Shown here: positions 27,137 to 36,510 of the stretch, piece after piece
Layout: each line of letters starts with the position of its first letter
Position numbering within the stretch: position 1 is the stretch's first letter
Source of the DNA: Flagellimonas lutimaris
GTDB taxonomy: Bacteria > Bacteroidota > Bacteroidia > Flavobacteriales > Flavobacteriaceae
Direction: 5' to 3'
Length of the DNA stretch: 64,000 nt
Assembly (NCBI RefSeq): GCF_003581615.1
Contig: NZ_QXFH01000074.1
Coordinates: forward strand, 1,256 to 65,255
The notes under the pieces: model-generated
Databases searched by the model: none
Told to the model about the DNA's origin: nothing
The model's input: only the letters and a program-made list of their open reading frames with translations
Program-made: the position numbers and the translations under genes

Positions 27137-27538
27137 ATGGGTACCTATCAGGAAAAATTGAGCATTCTTTCAGAGATGATTGGCTTTGCAAGGGTCGACC
27201 ATTCCTTGAAACGTTCGGAATATGAATTTTTACTGAAGGTCGCCCGTAATTTAGGGGTTCCTAAGGATACCCTTGATGGATTGTTAAAGGAGAAATCCCC
27301 CAAAGTGCGTCTTAAAACTCAAGCTGAACGGATTGTTCAATTCCATAGGCTTATTTTGCTTATGAACATTGATCATGAGCAGCATAAAAAAGAGATTAAT
27401 ACCCTTTACAATATTGGGTTAAAAATGGGTTTGCCACCTGCCGCCATTAGTCAGGTTTTGGAAGTAATGCACCGCTATCCAGATAATATAGTCCCACCAG
27501 ATGTGCTTATCAATATCTTCAAAGCATATTACAATTAA
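27137..27538 (+). CDS. TerB-like helical protein
   Basis: Cytoplasmic all-helical protein of 133 residues. It begins YQEKLSILSEMIGFARVDH and repeats acidic and hydrophobic helices with MGLPPAAISQVLEVM. The layout (an N-terminal helix with Asp near residue 21 and a second repeat near 80) resembles TerB/DjlA-N domains, which bind metals or act in stress complexes. No other tellurite-type genes are nearby, so the name carries no function. The next gene is hsp20, 115 bases downstream. Confidence 0.7.
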   Translation: MGTYQEKLSILSEMIGFARVDHSLKRSEYEFLLKVARNLGVPKDTLDGLLKEKSPKVRLKTQAERIVQFHRLILLMNIDHEQHKKEINTLYNIGLKMGLPPAAISQVLEVMHRYPDNIVPPDVLINIFKAYYN

Positions 27539-27653
27539 CGACAAAATGTCATTTAAATTTAATTAAAACATGTCATAAAGACATAGTTTTTGTGTTGGTA
27601 TAGGTTTTGACTTATACAGGGTGATTTAGATGTTTAACTAAAATTGAATCGCC

Positions 27654-28079
27654 ATGAGTATAGTAAAAAGAAACAACCTGTTTTTTCCATCCTTGATGCA
27701 TGATGTTATGGATCCTGATTGGTTCGGTGGAACAGAAAAGTGGAATACTTCTGTGCCTGCTGTCAATATAAAGGACAATACCGAAGGTTTTGAATTGGAA
27801 CTAGCTGTTCCTGGAATGAAGAAAGATGATTTCACTGTTGAAATTGACAATGATGTATTAACTATTTCCAGTGAAGTCGAAACTGAAAATGAGGAAAATA
27901 AAGAAAATTATACAAGAAAAGAGTTTTCCTATACCTCATTCAAAAGGGCTTTTACATTGCCCGAGACCGTAGATGGGTCTAAAATAGATGCCAAGTACGA
28001 AGATGGAATATTGAAATTGACATTGCCCAAAAAACAAGAGGCATTGCCAAAGCCAAAACGATTGATTGAAATCGGATAA
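27654..28079 (+). CDS. small heat-shock protein, Hsp20/alpha-crystallin family
   Basis: ATP-independent holdase chaperone of 141 residues. The alpha-crystallin domain spans about 30-130, with VPAVNIKDNTEGFELELAVPG, the conserved FTLPETVDGSKIDAKYEDGIL turn (A-x-x-x-n-GvL-type) and a C-terminal basic tail. It is likely heat-inducible, but no exact housekeeping promoter element was found upstream, which may mean that another sigma factor is used. A GC-rich terminator follows. Confidence 0.93.
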   Translation: MSIVKRNNLFFPSLMHDVMDPDWFGGTEKWNTSVPAVNIKDNTEGFELELAVPGMKKDDFTVEIDNDVLTISSEVETENEENKENYTRKEFSYTSFKRAFTLPETVDGSKIDAKYEDGILKLTLPKKQEALPKPKRLIEIG

Positions 28080-28139
28080 GACATTAGAACACCAACTATA
28101 GGTGTTTCATGATGGTTGGATTAGTTGGTTAGTTTGAGG

Positions 28140-28171
28140 CGCGCTCCCGCTTTTGCAGGAGCGCGTTTTTT
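28140..28171 (+). terminator. terminator of hsp20
   Basis: GC-rich arms CGCGCTCC (28140-28147) and GGAGCGCG (28158-28165) are followed by six T residues. The T run exists only on the plus side. Confidence 0.87.
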
Positions 28172-30158
28172 ATTCTTTCTCCTGAAGGATTTTTATTTCA
28201 TCCCTAAGTTTAGCTGCTTCCATAAAATCAAGTTCTTTGGCCGCTTTTTCCATAGCCTTTCTTTTATCCCTGATTAATTTATCCTTTTGGTCTTGTGTTA
28301 AGTACTTTAAGTCAGGTTCCGCCGCACGAAGTTCCTCTTTTTGGAAATGATATGTAGATACCGAATTTTTAGCTAAGGCACTGTCCAGGTTTTTCTTTAA
28401 AGCAGTAGGTGTAATATTATGTTCTTTGTTATAGGACATTTGTTTATCTCTTCGATAATTGGTCTCATCAATCGTTTTTTGCATGCTATCGGTAATTTTG
28501 TCCGCATACATGATGGCCTTTCCATTGAGGTTTCTTGCCGCACGACCTACCGTTTGGGTCAAAGAGCGGTTGCTACGTAGAAAACCCTCCTTGTCTGCAT
28601 CCAAAATGGCTACAAGCGAAACTTCGGGCAAATCCAATCCCTCCCGCAATAAATTGACCCCGATAAGAACATCGAACAGTCCTTTGCGCAGGTCCTGCAT
28701 GATTTCTACCCGCTCCAAAGTATCCACATCACTATGGATGTAACGACAACGAACATCAATCCGGGATAGATATTTAGTGAGCTCCTCCGCCATTCGTTTG
28801 GTCAGGGTGGTCACTAAGGTGCGTTCATCCAATTCTACACGTTGTTGAATTTCTTCAACTAAGTCATCAATTTGGTTTTCACTAGGTCTTACCTCGATTA
28901 CTGGATCCAATAATCCTGTTGGTCGGATGATTTGTTCCACATAAACCCCTTCACTCAATTCTAATTCGTAATCGGCAGGGGTGGCACTCACATAGAGTAC
29001 TTGATTTTGAAGCGCTTCAAACTCTTCAAATTTTAATGGACGGTTATCCATTGCCGCCGGCAATCGAAAGCCATATTCTACCAAGTTTTCTTTTCTGGAA
29101 CGGTCTCCCCCGTACATGGCATGAACTTGAGGGATGGTTACGTGGCTTTCATCAATCACCATGAGGTAATCATCAGGAAAATAATCCAACAAACAGAAAG
29201 GTCTGGTACCTGGTTTTCTACCATCCAAATACCTTGAATAGTTTTCGATTCCAGAACAATAGCCAAGCTCCCGAATCATTTCCAAATCAAAATTAGTACG
29301 CTCTTCCAGGCGTTTTGCTTCAAGCGGCCTACCAATTTCCTTGAAATAGTCTATTTGCTTTACTAAATCGTCCTGAATTTCCTTTATGGCATTTTGAAGC
29401 ACATCTGGAGAGGTTACGAACATATTGGCCGGATATATGTTCAGAGTGTCGTAAACTTCAATTACGTTATTGTTATAGGGGTCCAATGCCTCAATTTCCT
29501 CGATTTCATCACCAAAAAAGTGAATACGGAAAGCATGGTCGGCGTATCCTGGGAAAACATCGACTACATCGCCTTTAACCCTAAAGTTTCCATTTCTGAA
29601 ATCAGCTGTGGTACGAGCATACAAGCTCTGCACCAATTGCTTTAGAAACTTGGTTCTAGAAATGACCTGATCTCTGTGGATGGTGATTACGTTTTTTTGA
29701 AATTCAACAGGGTTTCCAATACCATAAAGACAGGAAACAGAGGCTACGACAAGTACATCACGTCTTCCGGATAGAAGGGAGGATGTGGCGCTTAACCTTA
29801 ATTTTTCGATATCCTCGTTTATAGAGAGGTCCTTTTCAATGTAAAGTCCGCTTGTTGGAATATAGGCTTCGGGCTGATAGTAATCATAGTAGGATACAAA
29901 GTACTCTACTGCATTATTGGGGAAAAACTGCTTGAATTCAGAATACAACTGAGCTGCCAAGGTCTTATTATGGGCCAAAACAAGAGTTGGCCGTTGCACC
30001 GATTCCACTACATTGGCAACGGTAAATGTTTTGCCTGAGCCGGTTACACCAAGTAAGGTTTGGTGTGGGGTTTTAGCTTCGATACCTTCCACTAATTGTT
30101 TTATAGCTTGAGGTTGATCGCCCGTAGGTTTAAAGTCAGAAACTACCTGAAATTTCAT
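28170..30158 (-). CDS. uvrB: excinuclease ABC subunit B
   Basis: DNA-damage-loading helicase of nucleotide excision repair. The protein has 662 residues. Walker A GVTGSGKT lies near 39-46, followed by the beta-hairpin region (YYDYYQPEAYIP), the helicase motifs IDESHVTIPQ and QTVGRAARN, and the C-terminal UVR domain (KAAKELDFMEAAKLRDEI) that contacts UvrC. It follows the T9SS protein gene by 49 bases on the same strand; no obvious promoter lies in that gap. Confidence 0.98.
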   Translation of the reverse strand: MKFQVVSDFKPTGDQPQAIKQLVEGIEAKTPHQTLLGVTGSGKTFTVANVVESVQRPTLVLAHNKTLAAQLYSEFKQFFPNNAVEYFVSYYDYYQPEAYIPTSGLYIEKDLSINEDIEKLRLSATSSLLSGRRDVLVVASVSCLYGIGNPVEFQKNVITIHRDQVISRTKFLKQLVQSLYARTTADFRNGNFRVKGDVVDVFPGYADHAFRIHFFGDEIEEIEALDPYNNNVIEVYDTLNIYPANMFVTSPDVLQNAIKEIQDDLVKQIDYFKEIGRPLEAKRLEERTNFDLEMIRELGYCSGIENYSRYLDGRKPGTRPFCLLDYFPDDYLMVIDESHVTIPQVHAMYGGDRSRKENLVEYGFRLPAAMDNRPLKFEEFEALQNQVLYVSATPADYELELSEGVYVEQIIRPTGLLDPVIEVRPSENQIDDLVEEIQQRVELDERTLVTTLTKRMAEELTKYLSRIDVRCRYIHSDVDTLERVEIMQDLRKGLFDVLIGVNLLREGLDLPEVSLVAILDADKEGFLRSNRSLTQTVGRAARNLNGKAIMYADKITDSMQKTIDETNYRRDKQMSYNKEHNITPTALKKNLDSALAKNSVSTYHFQKEELRAAEPDLKYLTQDQKDKLIRDKRKAMEKAAKELDFMEAAKLRDEIKILQEKE

Positions 30159-30207
30159 TCGGTAAAAATACTAAAGGCCTCCCCCAAAAGGAAGTAAAAC
30201 GGTAATA

Positions 30208-31938
30208 TTATCTCTTTAAGGTAAAATGCCCCTTAATCTGGCGGTTGGAATCATCGATAGCTTGGAACCAATAGTCACCAGAAGGAAGTCGGCGTCCAGC
30301 AATATTACCATCCCAGCCCTGTGAATATTGTGAAATCTCTTTTAAGAATTTGCCGTAACGGTCGAAGATTCGAATACTTTTAAAAATAACTTCCTCAGAC
30401 TCCAGAGGTTGAATGAACTGCCAGTAATCGTTTACGGTGTCTCCATTTGGGGTGAAGAATTTGGGAAAACCTTCCACCGTCAAATCTTGCGTAAATACTT
30501 TTTGTGCAATTCCGCAACCGTTCTTGTCGCGGACATAGATTGTATGAGTTCCGGGTTCAACATTGTTGAAAATAGTACTATCAGAATAAGGGCCGTCAAT
30601 ATTGTCAATGGCATATTCATAATTACCAATGCCTGATGCAACAACGGTTAATTGAAGCGATGAAACTGTGGGCTGCGCGATTATATTGTCTATCGTAGCG
30701 ACTTCGGATGAAACCACTTCAAATATTTGTGAAGATGGACATTCTATTGTATTTCCGTTTTGGTTTATCGTATTGTAGGCTTCATATCGGTAGCGTCCGT
30801 TTTCGGTAATGGTAACCTCATTGGTTGATGATATCAAGGTTTCATCGTCAAATTGATCTATCTGATACCAGCGAAAGCCTTCTGCAATGTCGGTTGAGTT
30901 GATTACAAGAGGGCCCTCATTCTGACAAGAAGAAAAAGAAGATTGAAAATCTATTTCCGGGTTGATGATAACATATTCTCCCGTATCAAAATCCAGATAA
31001 GGACCGCATCCAAGAATAGTGGTAAAACTGGTTTGGATACATCCCTCCGCTTGGCCTGCATCATTAAATGGAATAATGGTGATAAAGAAAGTTTTGTTCG
31101 GTTCAAAATTAACAACAGGTGTAGAATTGGTGTAGAAAATGGATTCGTCCAAAATATCGGTACCGCTGGGTGTGGTGCCAATGGTTACAATGTAGCCCGT
31201 TGCATCCGGAACTGCATACCATTCAAGTAAGGGAGAGAGGGGTACATTGGTTTCTCCGTTCTGCGGGTATAAAATGGTTGTGCAATCCGGTATTTGTGAT
31301 GGTGCCTTAGTATCAAATTGTTGGTAGGTGCACCCCACTGCGGAACCAATTAAATTATATGGGACAATGGTCGCATAAACAGTTGTTTCGGCAGGAAGGT
31401 CAAAAGGTGGGTTATATGTAAGTACATTTCCCGTATCGTAATCATTTAAAAGCTCTGTTCCTCCCGGAGTGGTGCCCAAACTTAATCGGTAACCCTCGGC
31501 ACCGTAAATGTAGTTCCACGAGATATTCGTATTGGGATTAACATCCGTAGCCATATCCGGTGGGTTTGTTATTTGTGTACAGTTTGGAATCGATGTCAAC
31601 GGTTCCGTGGTAAAACTATAACTAGGGCAAGTAACATTGGGCTGATTGAAAAAGAAAAGCGTTATGGTCACATATATGGTCGTGTTGGCAGGCAATCCAA
31701 GTGGCGGAGTGTAGGACGATCCACTTGCAAACTGTGAGGTCAATATATCATTGCCCCCTGGAGTAGTGCCCAACGTAATATTGTATGAGGGAACACCATC
31801 TACCGTTTCCCAATCTATAGTGGAATCCAAAGGAATATTGGTAGCGTCATTTGCCGGGTAAACGGGGTTGGGGCAATCCTGCGCATTGGTTGTAATACAT
31901 ACAAGAATGACCATTAAAATGTATAATCTGTTCAGCAT
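30208..31938 (-). CDS. T9SS type B sorting-domain surface protein with three Ig/FN3-like repeats
   Basis: Secreted cell-surface protein of 576 residues. The signal peptide is about 1-19 (cleavage before QDCPN). Three homologous repeats each open with a Cys and contain a LGTTPGG- or GTTPSG-type turn, at about 21-112, 113-215 and 216-312, and resemble fibronectin III-like modules. The gliding-motility C-terminal domain begins near 489 (FPKFFTPNGDTVNDYW, then IFDRYGKFLKEIS), the type B signal for the type IX secretion system. It probably binds carbohydrate or protein ligands; this is not provable here. Confidence 0.93.
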   Translation of the reverse strand: MLNRLYILMVILVCITTNAQDCPNPVYPANDATNIPLDSTIDWETVDGVPSYNITLGTTPGGNDILTSQFASGSSYTPPLGLPANTTIYVTITLFFFNQPNVTCPSYSFTTEPLTSIPNCTQITNPPDMATDVNPNTNISWNYIYGAEGYRLSLGTTPGGTELLNDYDTGNVLTYNPPFDLPAETTVYATIVPYNLIGSAVGCTYQQFDTKAPSQIPDCTTILYPQNGETNVPLSPLLEWYAVPDATGYIVTIGTTPSGTDILDESIFYTNSTPVVNFEPNKTFFITIIPFNDAGQAEGCIQTSFTTILGCGPYLDFDTGEYVIINPEIDFQSSFSSCQNEGPLVINSTDIAEGFRWYQIDQFDDETLISSTNEVTITENGRYRYEAYNTINQNGNTIECPSSQIFEVVSSEVATIDNIIAQPTVSSLQLTVVASGIGNYEYAIDNIDGPYSDSTIFNNVEPGTHTIYVRDKNGCGIAQKVFTQDLTVEGFPKFFTPNGDTVNDYWQFIQPLESEEVIFKSIRIFDRYGKFLKEISQYSQGWDGNIAGRRLPSGDYWFQAIDDSNRQIKGHFTLKR

Positions 31939-31967
31939 TTACATGATTATGTGCACCTCACAAGATA

Positions 31968-32801
31968 CTACAAATCACGTTTCTTCAATAATGCGTAGGA
32001 TAAATAGATGAAAATGGCTGTCCAAATGATAACGATCAAAAACTCATACCAATACACATGGTAGTCGAATTTCATGTCCTCACCAATTTGTTGTCCAATG
32101 TTTTGAACAGCGGAAAGTCTTGTAAATGGTTCTTTGATCAGGTTGGACATGGATTGCAAAGGGAAGAAACGTTTTATCGCCTTTGCGGCCTCCCAGCTCA
32201 TTACTTTCCAACCCAGTAGTCCAAAAACCACCTGTTCCAATATGGTCCATAAAATTAAAAACCCTAATGCAAAAGCAGAACGTTTTACCAAAATGCCCAG
32301 AAAAAGACAGAATGAGAAGAACCCGACCAGCTTAAAAAAGAAAGCAGGCAAGAATTCCATATCCGAAAATATAATGGATACCTCATTGTAGTCTGAATAA
32401 ACCAATCCAAGAATCATGGATACCACAAATACAAAAATGGTGGATATCAATGCAAATGAAATTACCGTGAGTACTTTTGAAAGGATAAATTCCTTTTTGG
32501 ATAAACCATCAATCAGGTTTTGTTTGATGGTCTTGTTGCTATACTCGTTGGACATCATGGAGACGATTACTATAGCCAAAAAGAGCTTGAACAGCGCCGT
32601 AACAAAGGTGTTGAAGTGCCAGATGTACGGGAAATTGAAAATTCCTTGGTCCGCCAAGTGAAATTGGACCGGGCCAATATCAAATTTTATGGCCGCAATC
32701 AATGCTATTGAGGTCAATAACACAAAATAGGAGATAATAAGCACCTTACTGGCCCTATTGTTCCAAAGTTTTATAAATTCTATTTGTAGGAGACGTAACA
32801 T
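31968..32801 (-). CDS. ABC-2 type transporter permease
   Basis: Membrane protein of 277 residues with about six hydrophobic helices, starting MLRLLQIEFIKLWNNRASKV, typical of ABC-2 permeases. It follows the ATPase gene after 11 bases on the same strand, so the two form an ABC transporter pair. The substrate is unknown; such pairs export drugs, lipids or peptides. Confidence 0.9.
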   Translation of the reverse strand: MLRLLQIEFIKLWNNRASKVLIISYFVLLTSIALIAAIKFDIGPVQFHLADQGIFNFPYIWHFNTFVTALFKLFLAIVIVSMMSNEYSNKTIKQNLIDGLSKKEFILSKVLTVISFALISTIFVFVVSMILGLVYSDYNEVSIIFSDMEFLPAFFFKLVGFFSFCLFLGILVKRSAFALGFLILWTILEQVVFGLLGWKVMSWEAAKAIKRFFPLQSMSNLIKEPFTRLSAVQNIGQQIGEDMKFDYHVYWYEFLIVIIWTAIFIYLSYALLKKRDL

Positions 32802-32812
32802 TCGTTTTTTGA

Positions 32813-33709
32813 TTAGTTGTTTTTGGTCAAGGTTAAAAATTGTTCTTCAAGGCTTTCTTTCCTTTTTACAAGATGGGATAGTACAATCCCTTTTTCAAAC
32901 AGCATTTTATTCAAACTTTCAGCATCCATTTCTTCTTTTAAATAGGCAGTAAGAGTTCCGTTGAATATTTCCACTTTACCAAAACTGGCATTTTTTTCCA
33001 ATAGCTCTTGAAGCTGGTCCATGTTTTTAGCCCTTAATTCAAAAAAGCCATGACTGGCGAGCATACTGTCCACGGGACCGGAATATAAGTTTTCACCTTT
33101 TCTGAGAATGATAACGTGGGAACATACCTTTTCAACCTCGTCCAATAAATGGGAGGCCAACAATATTGTGGTACCCTGACTTGCAATTTTTTTGATGATT
33201 TCCCGTATTTGGTGAATTCCTTGAGGATCCAAACCATTGGTAGGTTCGTCCAAAATTAGTATTTCGGGGTCGTTGAGCAGGGCAGAAGCAATGGCCATAC
33301 GTTGTTTCATACCCAACGAATAAGTTTTAAACTTGCTATTTCGGCGATCCCACAATCCTACCAACTCCAGTTTCTCTTGAATTTTGGCTTCTGGCACATC
33401 CTTAATTTTACAGACCAACTTTAAATTCTGGATGGCGTTCATGTAAGGGTAAAAGTTGGGACGCTCAATAATGGCGCCTACCTTTTTAAGGGCGTCATGG
33501 GTGGATGTGTTGCCTTCGAACCAACTGAAATCGCCAGAAGTTCGGTTAACAACGTTCAGAATAATCCCTAATGTAGTGGACTTGCCACTACCATTGGGTC
33601 CCAAGATGCCATAAACGTTTCCTTTTTCTATAGTAAAGGAAAGGTCTTTAACGGCTGTGAGGTAACCAAATTTTTTTGTGAGATGGTTTACGGTCAGTAT
33701 TGTTTCCAA
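32813..33709 (-). CDS. ABC transporter ATP-binding protein (CcmA/NatA type)
   Basis: Cytoplasmic ATPase of 298 residues. Walker A GPNGSGKST lies near 38-46, followed by the signature YSLGMKQRMAIA, Walker B ILILDEPTNGLDP and the H-loop ASHLLDEVE, with a C-terminal extension of the CcmA/NatA family. The start is TTG at 33709; no in-frame ATG is upstream. It partners the permease gene downstream, 11 bases away. Confidence 0.93.
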   Translation of the reverse strand: METILTVNHLTKKFGYLTAVKDLSFTIEKGNVYGILGPNGSGKSTTLGIILNVVNRTSGDFSWFEGNTSTHDALKKVGAIIERPNFYPYMNAIQNLKLVCKIKDVPEAKIQEKLELVGLWDRRNSKFKTYSLGMKQRMAIASALLNDPEILILDEPTNGLDPQGIHQIREIIKKIASQGTTILLASHLLDEVEKVCSHVIILRKGENLYSGPVDSMLASHGFFELRAKNMDQLQELLEKNASFGKVEIFNGTLTAYLKEEMDAESLNKMLFEKGIVLSHLVKRKESLEEQFLTLTKNN

Positions 33710-33787
33710 GAGATGCTATCGTTTTTTGAATGGTTTATATTAACTTGACGATATTATTCGCAAATTGTTACAAAATAATCAAATACA

Positions 33788-34864
33788 ATGTCGGAAGAAA
33801 GATTAATGTCGAAAAAGAAACCTGCTTATCCAATCAGTAAGGAGTTGGACAAATATTTGGATTATTATAACCGGAAAATCGAGATTCCCATCCATTATGA
33901 AGACCTTCTGCGGTTTTCTGGAAGTGTGGCCGTTTACGATGCGAACGATGAAGATACCCTGTGGGTAAGGGTTTTTTACCCTGAGTTCGACCGTGATGAA
34001 ATCGATTTAGCCTTAAAGCGGGTATATTCTAATTTTGTTTCCGATGGTAGCGATTCCATTTTTCCGTATTTGAATGTGGATTATGTGGACTATTGCACCT
34101 TTGGGAATTCAAAGCCTTTTAGAATCAAGGTTCGAAATATTTTGAATGACAATTATACCTTGTTATATGTAAAAAAAACCGATGCATCCCGAGTTTATGG
34201 TTTGGAGCTCGAACATATGCTTTCCCCTTACAATTTAAACTTTGTGATTTACGAGAATACGTTGATAGAAGAACATATTGTGGGCATTCCTGGAGATGTT
34301 TTTATGAAGAAAAATCTCCCAGAATGCACAGAATTCGAAAAAGCACAAATTGCCAAAGAGTTCGTAAAGTTTAATGAAAGATGCATGATTCGTCTATTGG
34401 GGGATATGCGTTCCTATAATTATGTAATTGTTCCTACCCACGATTTTGATAGTGTTGTTCATAAAATAAGGGCCATCGACTTTGATCAGCAATCTTATGA
34501 AGGAAAAATAAAAGTGTACCGCCCTCAATTTTTTAAGGAGAACAAGATAATGGTTGACTTGGTCCAGAGTAAATTAACCATAGATTCTGTAAACCAATAC
34601 ATTGTGGAGGAGCGTTCTATAATAGCGAAAAGAATACTCAGTTGGGGCCGGAGGCTAAAAAGACTTTTGGATGCATGCAAAAAGGATACCATTGCACCGC
34701 CTGAAAATATAGAGATGCTAAAAACTCAACTGCAAGAGCTCACAGGTGACATTAACTTTAGGGATAGTAATAATATGGGAGAAATATTGACCCACGCCCT
34801 TGATTTTGTAAAACGAAACTACGAAGATGTAAGTATGAAACAGATTATAGAGAAGAAATTCTAA
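33788..34864 (+). CDS. conserved cytoplasmic protein of unknown function
   Basis: Protein of 358 residues, soluble with no signal peptide or membrane helix. It is mixed alpha/beta with acidic patches. An early YPISKELDKYLDYYNRKIEI block and a central DMRSYNYVIVPTHDFDSVVH stretch with IDFDQQSYEG resemble a kinase-like or nucleotide-binding core, but no catalytic motif can be named. The C-terminus is helical and basic. I do not recognise the family with certainty. It converges with the nucleoid-associated protein gene, and the two stop codons share CTAA at 34861-34864. Confidence 0.85.
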   Translation: MSEERLMSKKKPAYPISKELDKYLDYYNRKIEIPIHYEDLLRFSGSVAVYDANDEDTLWVRVFYPEFDRDEIDLALKRVYSNFVSDGSDSIFPYLNVDYVDYCTFGNSKPFRIKVRNILNDNYTLLYVKKTDASRVYGLELEHMLSPYNLNFVIYENTLIEEHIVGIPGDVFMKKNLPECTEFEKAQIAKEFVKFNERCMIRLLGDMRSYNYVIVPTHDFDSVVHKIRAIDFDQQSYEGKIKVYRPQFFKENKIMVDLVQSKLTIDSVNQYIVEERSIIAKRILSWGRRLKRLLDACKKDTIAPPENIEMLKTQLQELTGDINFRDSNNMGEILTHALDFVKRNYEDVSMKQIIEKKF

Positions 34865-35919
34865 CTCTTCTGTTCTTTGTTAAAATACACTAGGTAATAA
34901 TACATCTGCCGTTCCTCGTCCCAACCTTTTTCCACAAACTTTTCAGCAGATTCCGGGTTGATGAAATCCATTTTAATCTGAATATTGGTATCGAGATTGA
35001 TGACATTTTTAATTTTCTTTCTTGCATCACTCACCGCTTTGTTGGCAATATCAAAATTGGAAACGTCCTCGATACTGTATTTTGGACCTTTTTCCACCTT
35101 GTAGTGCTTAAACTCAGGAATCAATTCCGGATTTTCCATGACCTCGTTTAAAAATGAGGACTCCTCAAAATTGTCGTTTTTCGCAAAGTGGTTCACTGCG
35201 CGGTTCATGAACATTACTTCTTGTTGCTTGTCCTCTGCAGGCAGAACAACATCTTTGGCGAAATTTTGACAGAATTTTAGGTAATTCTTGGTGTAAAAAT
35301 TTTCGTCCGTTAATGGAGCAACACCCAAGAAGTTTTCCAACCAATATTTGGCATCGTATCGGTTGCTGTCCACAGAAAGTACTTTGTACCCCTCTTCTCT
35401 ACTAGTGTTGAAAACAATACAACCTTTATCCAGTTTGTTGATATTGATTCCTTGACGAATCAAAATCTCCAAGTTGTGTTCATTTTCTTCAAATTGAAGG
35501 AAATCGTGCTTCAATTCACTTTTAAAAATACCAACGGCATCTGTTTTTTGGTTGTCGATTACCATATCCGAAAAGTGAACCACATAAACCTCACCACTTT
35601 TAATATGTGGATGGTTGGATTGTTCAAAAAGGTGTGTAGTTATCTTTTTGGAAAGTCTGTGGTTGTCGGATGGATTATCAAATATCTCTGAAACCGAGTT
35701 GCAAATCTCATTAAATTCCAAATCAACCTCGTGGCTAAACTTATAATAGTTTTCTTCTTTTTCCCTGAAAGGTTTGAAGAAATACTCTTTTAAAAGACCC
35801 GACATTTCATCGTTCAGTGAAAAAGGTTCTGCAGATAAAAAAGCGGATTCGTTTTTACTTTTATTGCCCACACGGTGAAGCGATATGCTCTCAATTTGGG
35901 CAGAATATAGGTTTAGCAT
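34861..35919 (-). CDS. nucleoid-associated protein (NdpA/YejK-like)
   Basis: DNA- and nucleoid-associated protein of 352 residues. The opening MLNLYSAQIESISLHRVGNK and the DAVGIFKSELKHDFLQ, LDKGCIVFNTSREEGYKVLSVD and RYDAKYWLENFLGV blocks match the NdpA/YejK layout. The family is found in bacterial nucleoids, and its exact role is unclear. The stop overlaps that of the convergent gene. Confidence 0.87.
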   Translation of the reverse strand: MLNLYSAQIESISLHRVGNKSKNESAFLSAEPFSLNDEMSGLLKEYFFKPFREKEENYYKFSHEVDLEFNEICNSVSEIFDNPSDNHRLSKKITTHLFEQSNHPHIKSGEVYVVHFSDMVIDNQKTDAVGIFKSELKHDFLQFEENEHNLEILIRQGININKLDKGCIVFNTSREEGYKVLSVDSNRYDAKYWLENFLGVAPLTDENFYTKNYLKFCQNFAKDVVLPAEDKQQEVMFMNRAVNHFAKNDNFEESSFLNEVMENPELIPEFKHYKVEKGPKYSIEDVSNFDIANKAVSDARKKIKNVINLDTNIQIKMDFINPESAEKFVEKGWDEERQMYYYLVYFNKEQKS

Positions 35920-35964
35920 TTTTAGGTAAGGGATTAATGGTTAAAACTTAGGTCAAGCGTTCTT

Positions 35965-36468
35965 TTAATTCCAGTTTTCGTCAAAGTCCATATCGTCGTA
36001 ACGATCTAAGAGGTCGTCAAAATCTCCTTCATCATCATTGGGCTTTGCCTCAAACTTTTTTTCCGGTGGGGCATCTGGTAATTCTCCAAAAGTGAACAAT
36101 AGGTTGGGGTAAACTCGGCCATCTTCCTTGTCAACAATATCTGCAAGTTCCACAAAAAAGGTCCACATGCTAAAAAAGTCGTACACGTAAATCAATTTTG
36201 GGTTGTCCTCGGTCATTACATCGTCCAAAGCGGTTTCGTTCATCAAACGGATATCGGAACCGTTCTCGCTCATATCAAAAAGTGCAATTTCCTCGTCTTG
36301 GTTCCATTCTTCATCACAAGTATAGAACGAGGCCATTTCACTCCCCTCAAAACCAAAAGCTTGGGTTATGGCATTGTGGAAATCCTCCAAATTACTTTGG
36401 TCCTCAATTTCGATATCACGAAAGATATCCTCCTCAGCATCAAGTATTATCCTGATTTTATAAATCAT
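35965..36468 (-). CDS. plasmid pRiA4b ORF-3-like protein
   Basis: Protein of 167 residues. The N-terminal domain (IYKIRIILDAEEDIFRDIEI, then NLEDFHNAITQAFGF and the WNQDEE turn) is the pRiA4b ORF3-like fold, also named IS1096 passenger TnpR-like, with a very acidic C-terminus (DDLLDRYDDMDFDENW). No recombinase residues are seen, so it is probably not a transposase. The ATG at 36468 is chosen because an ATG at 36501 lies upstream of the promoter element at 36491-36498. The function is unknown. Confidence 0.85.
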   Translation of the reverse strand: MIYKIRIILDAEEDIFRDIEIEDQSNLEDFHNAITQAFGFEGSEMASFYTCDEEWNQDEEIALFDMSENGSDIRLMNETALDDVMTEDNPKLIYVYDFFSMWTFFVELADIVDKEDGRVYPNLLFTFGELPDAPPEKKFEAKPNDDEGDFDDLLDRYDDMDFDENWN

Positions 36469-36490
36469 CCATAAAATTTTAGAGTGGGCA

Positions 36491-36498
36491 CAAAGGTA
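36491..36498 (-). promoter_or_regulatory. minus-7 element (TACCTTTG) of the pRiA4b-like gene
   Basis: The minus-strand TACCTTTG lies 22 bases upstream of the ATG at 36468 and 13 bases past the ctaA stop, so the gene has a promoter of its own. Confidence 0.6.
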
Positions 36499-36510
36499 CA
36501 ATATTAGACC

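Noticed and set aside
35965-36468. Possible transposase, from the TnpR-like family name of the pRiA4b protein
   Set aside because: No catalytic recombinase residues and no flanking inverted repeats are visible, and the gene sits in a housekeeping neighbourhood.
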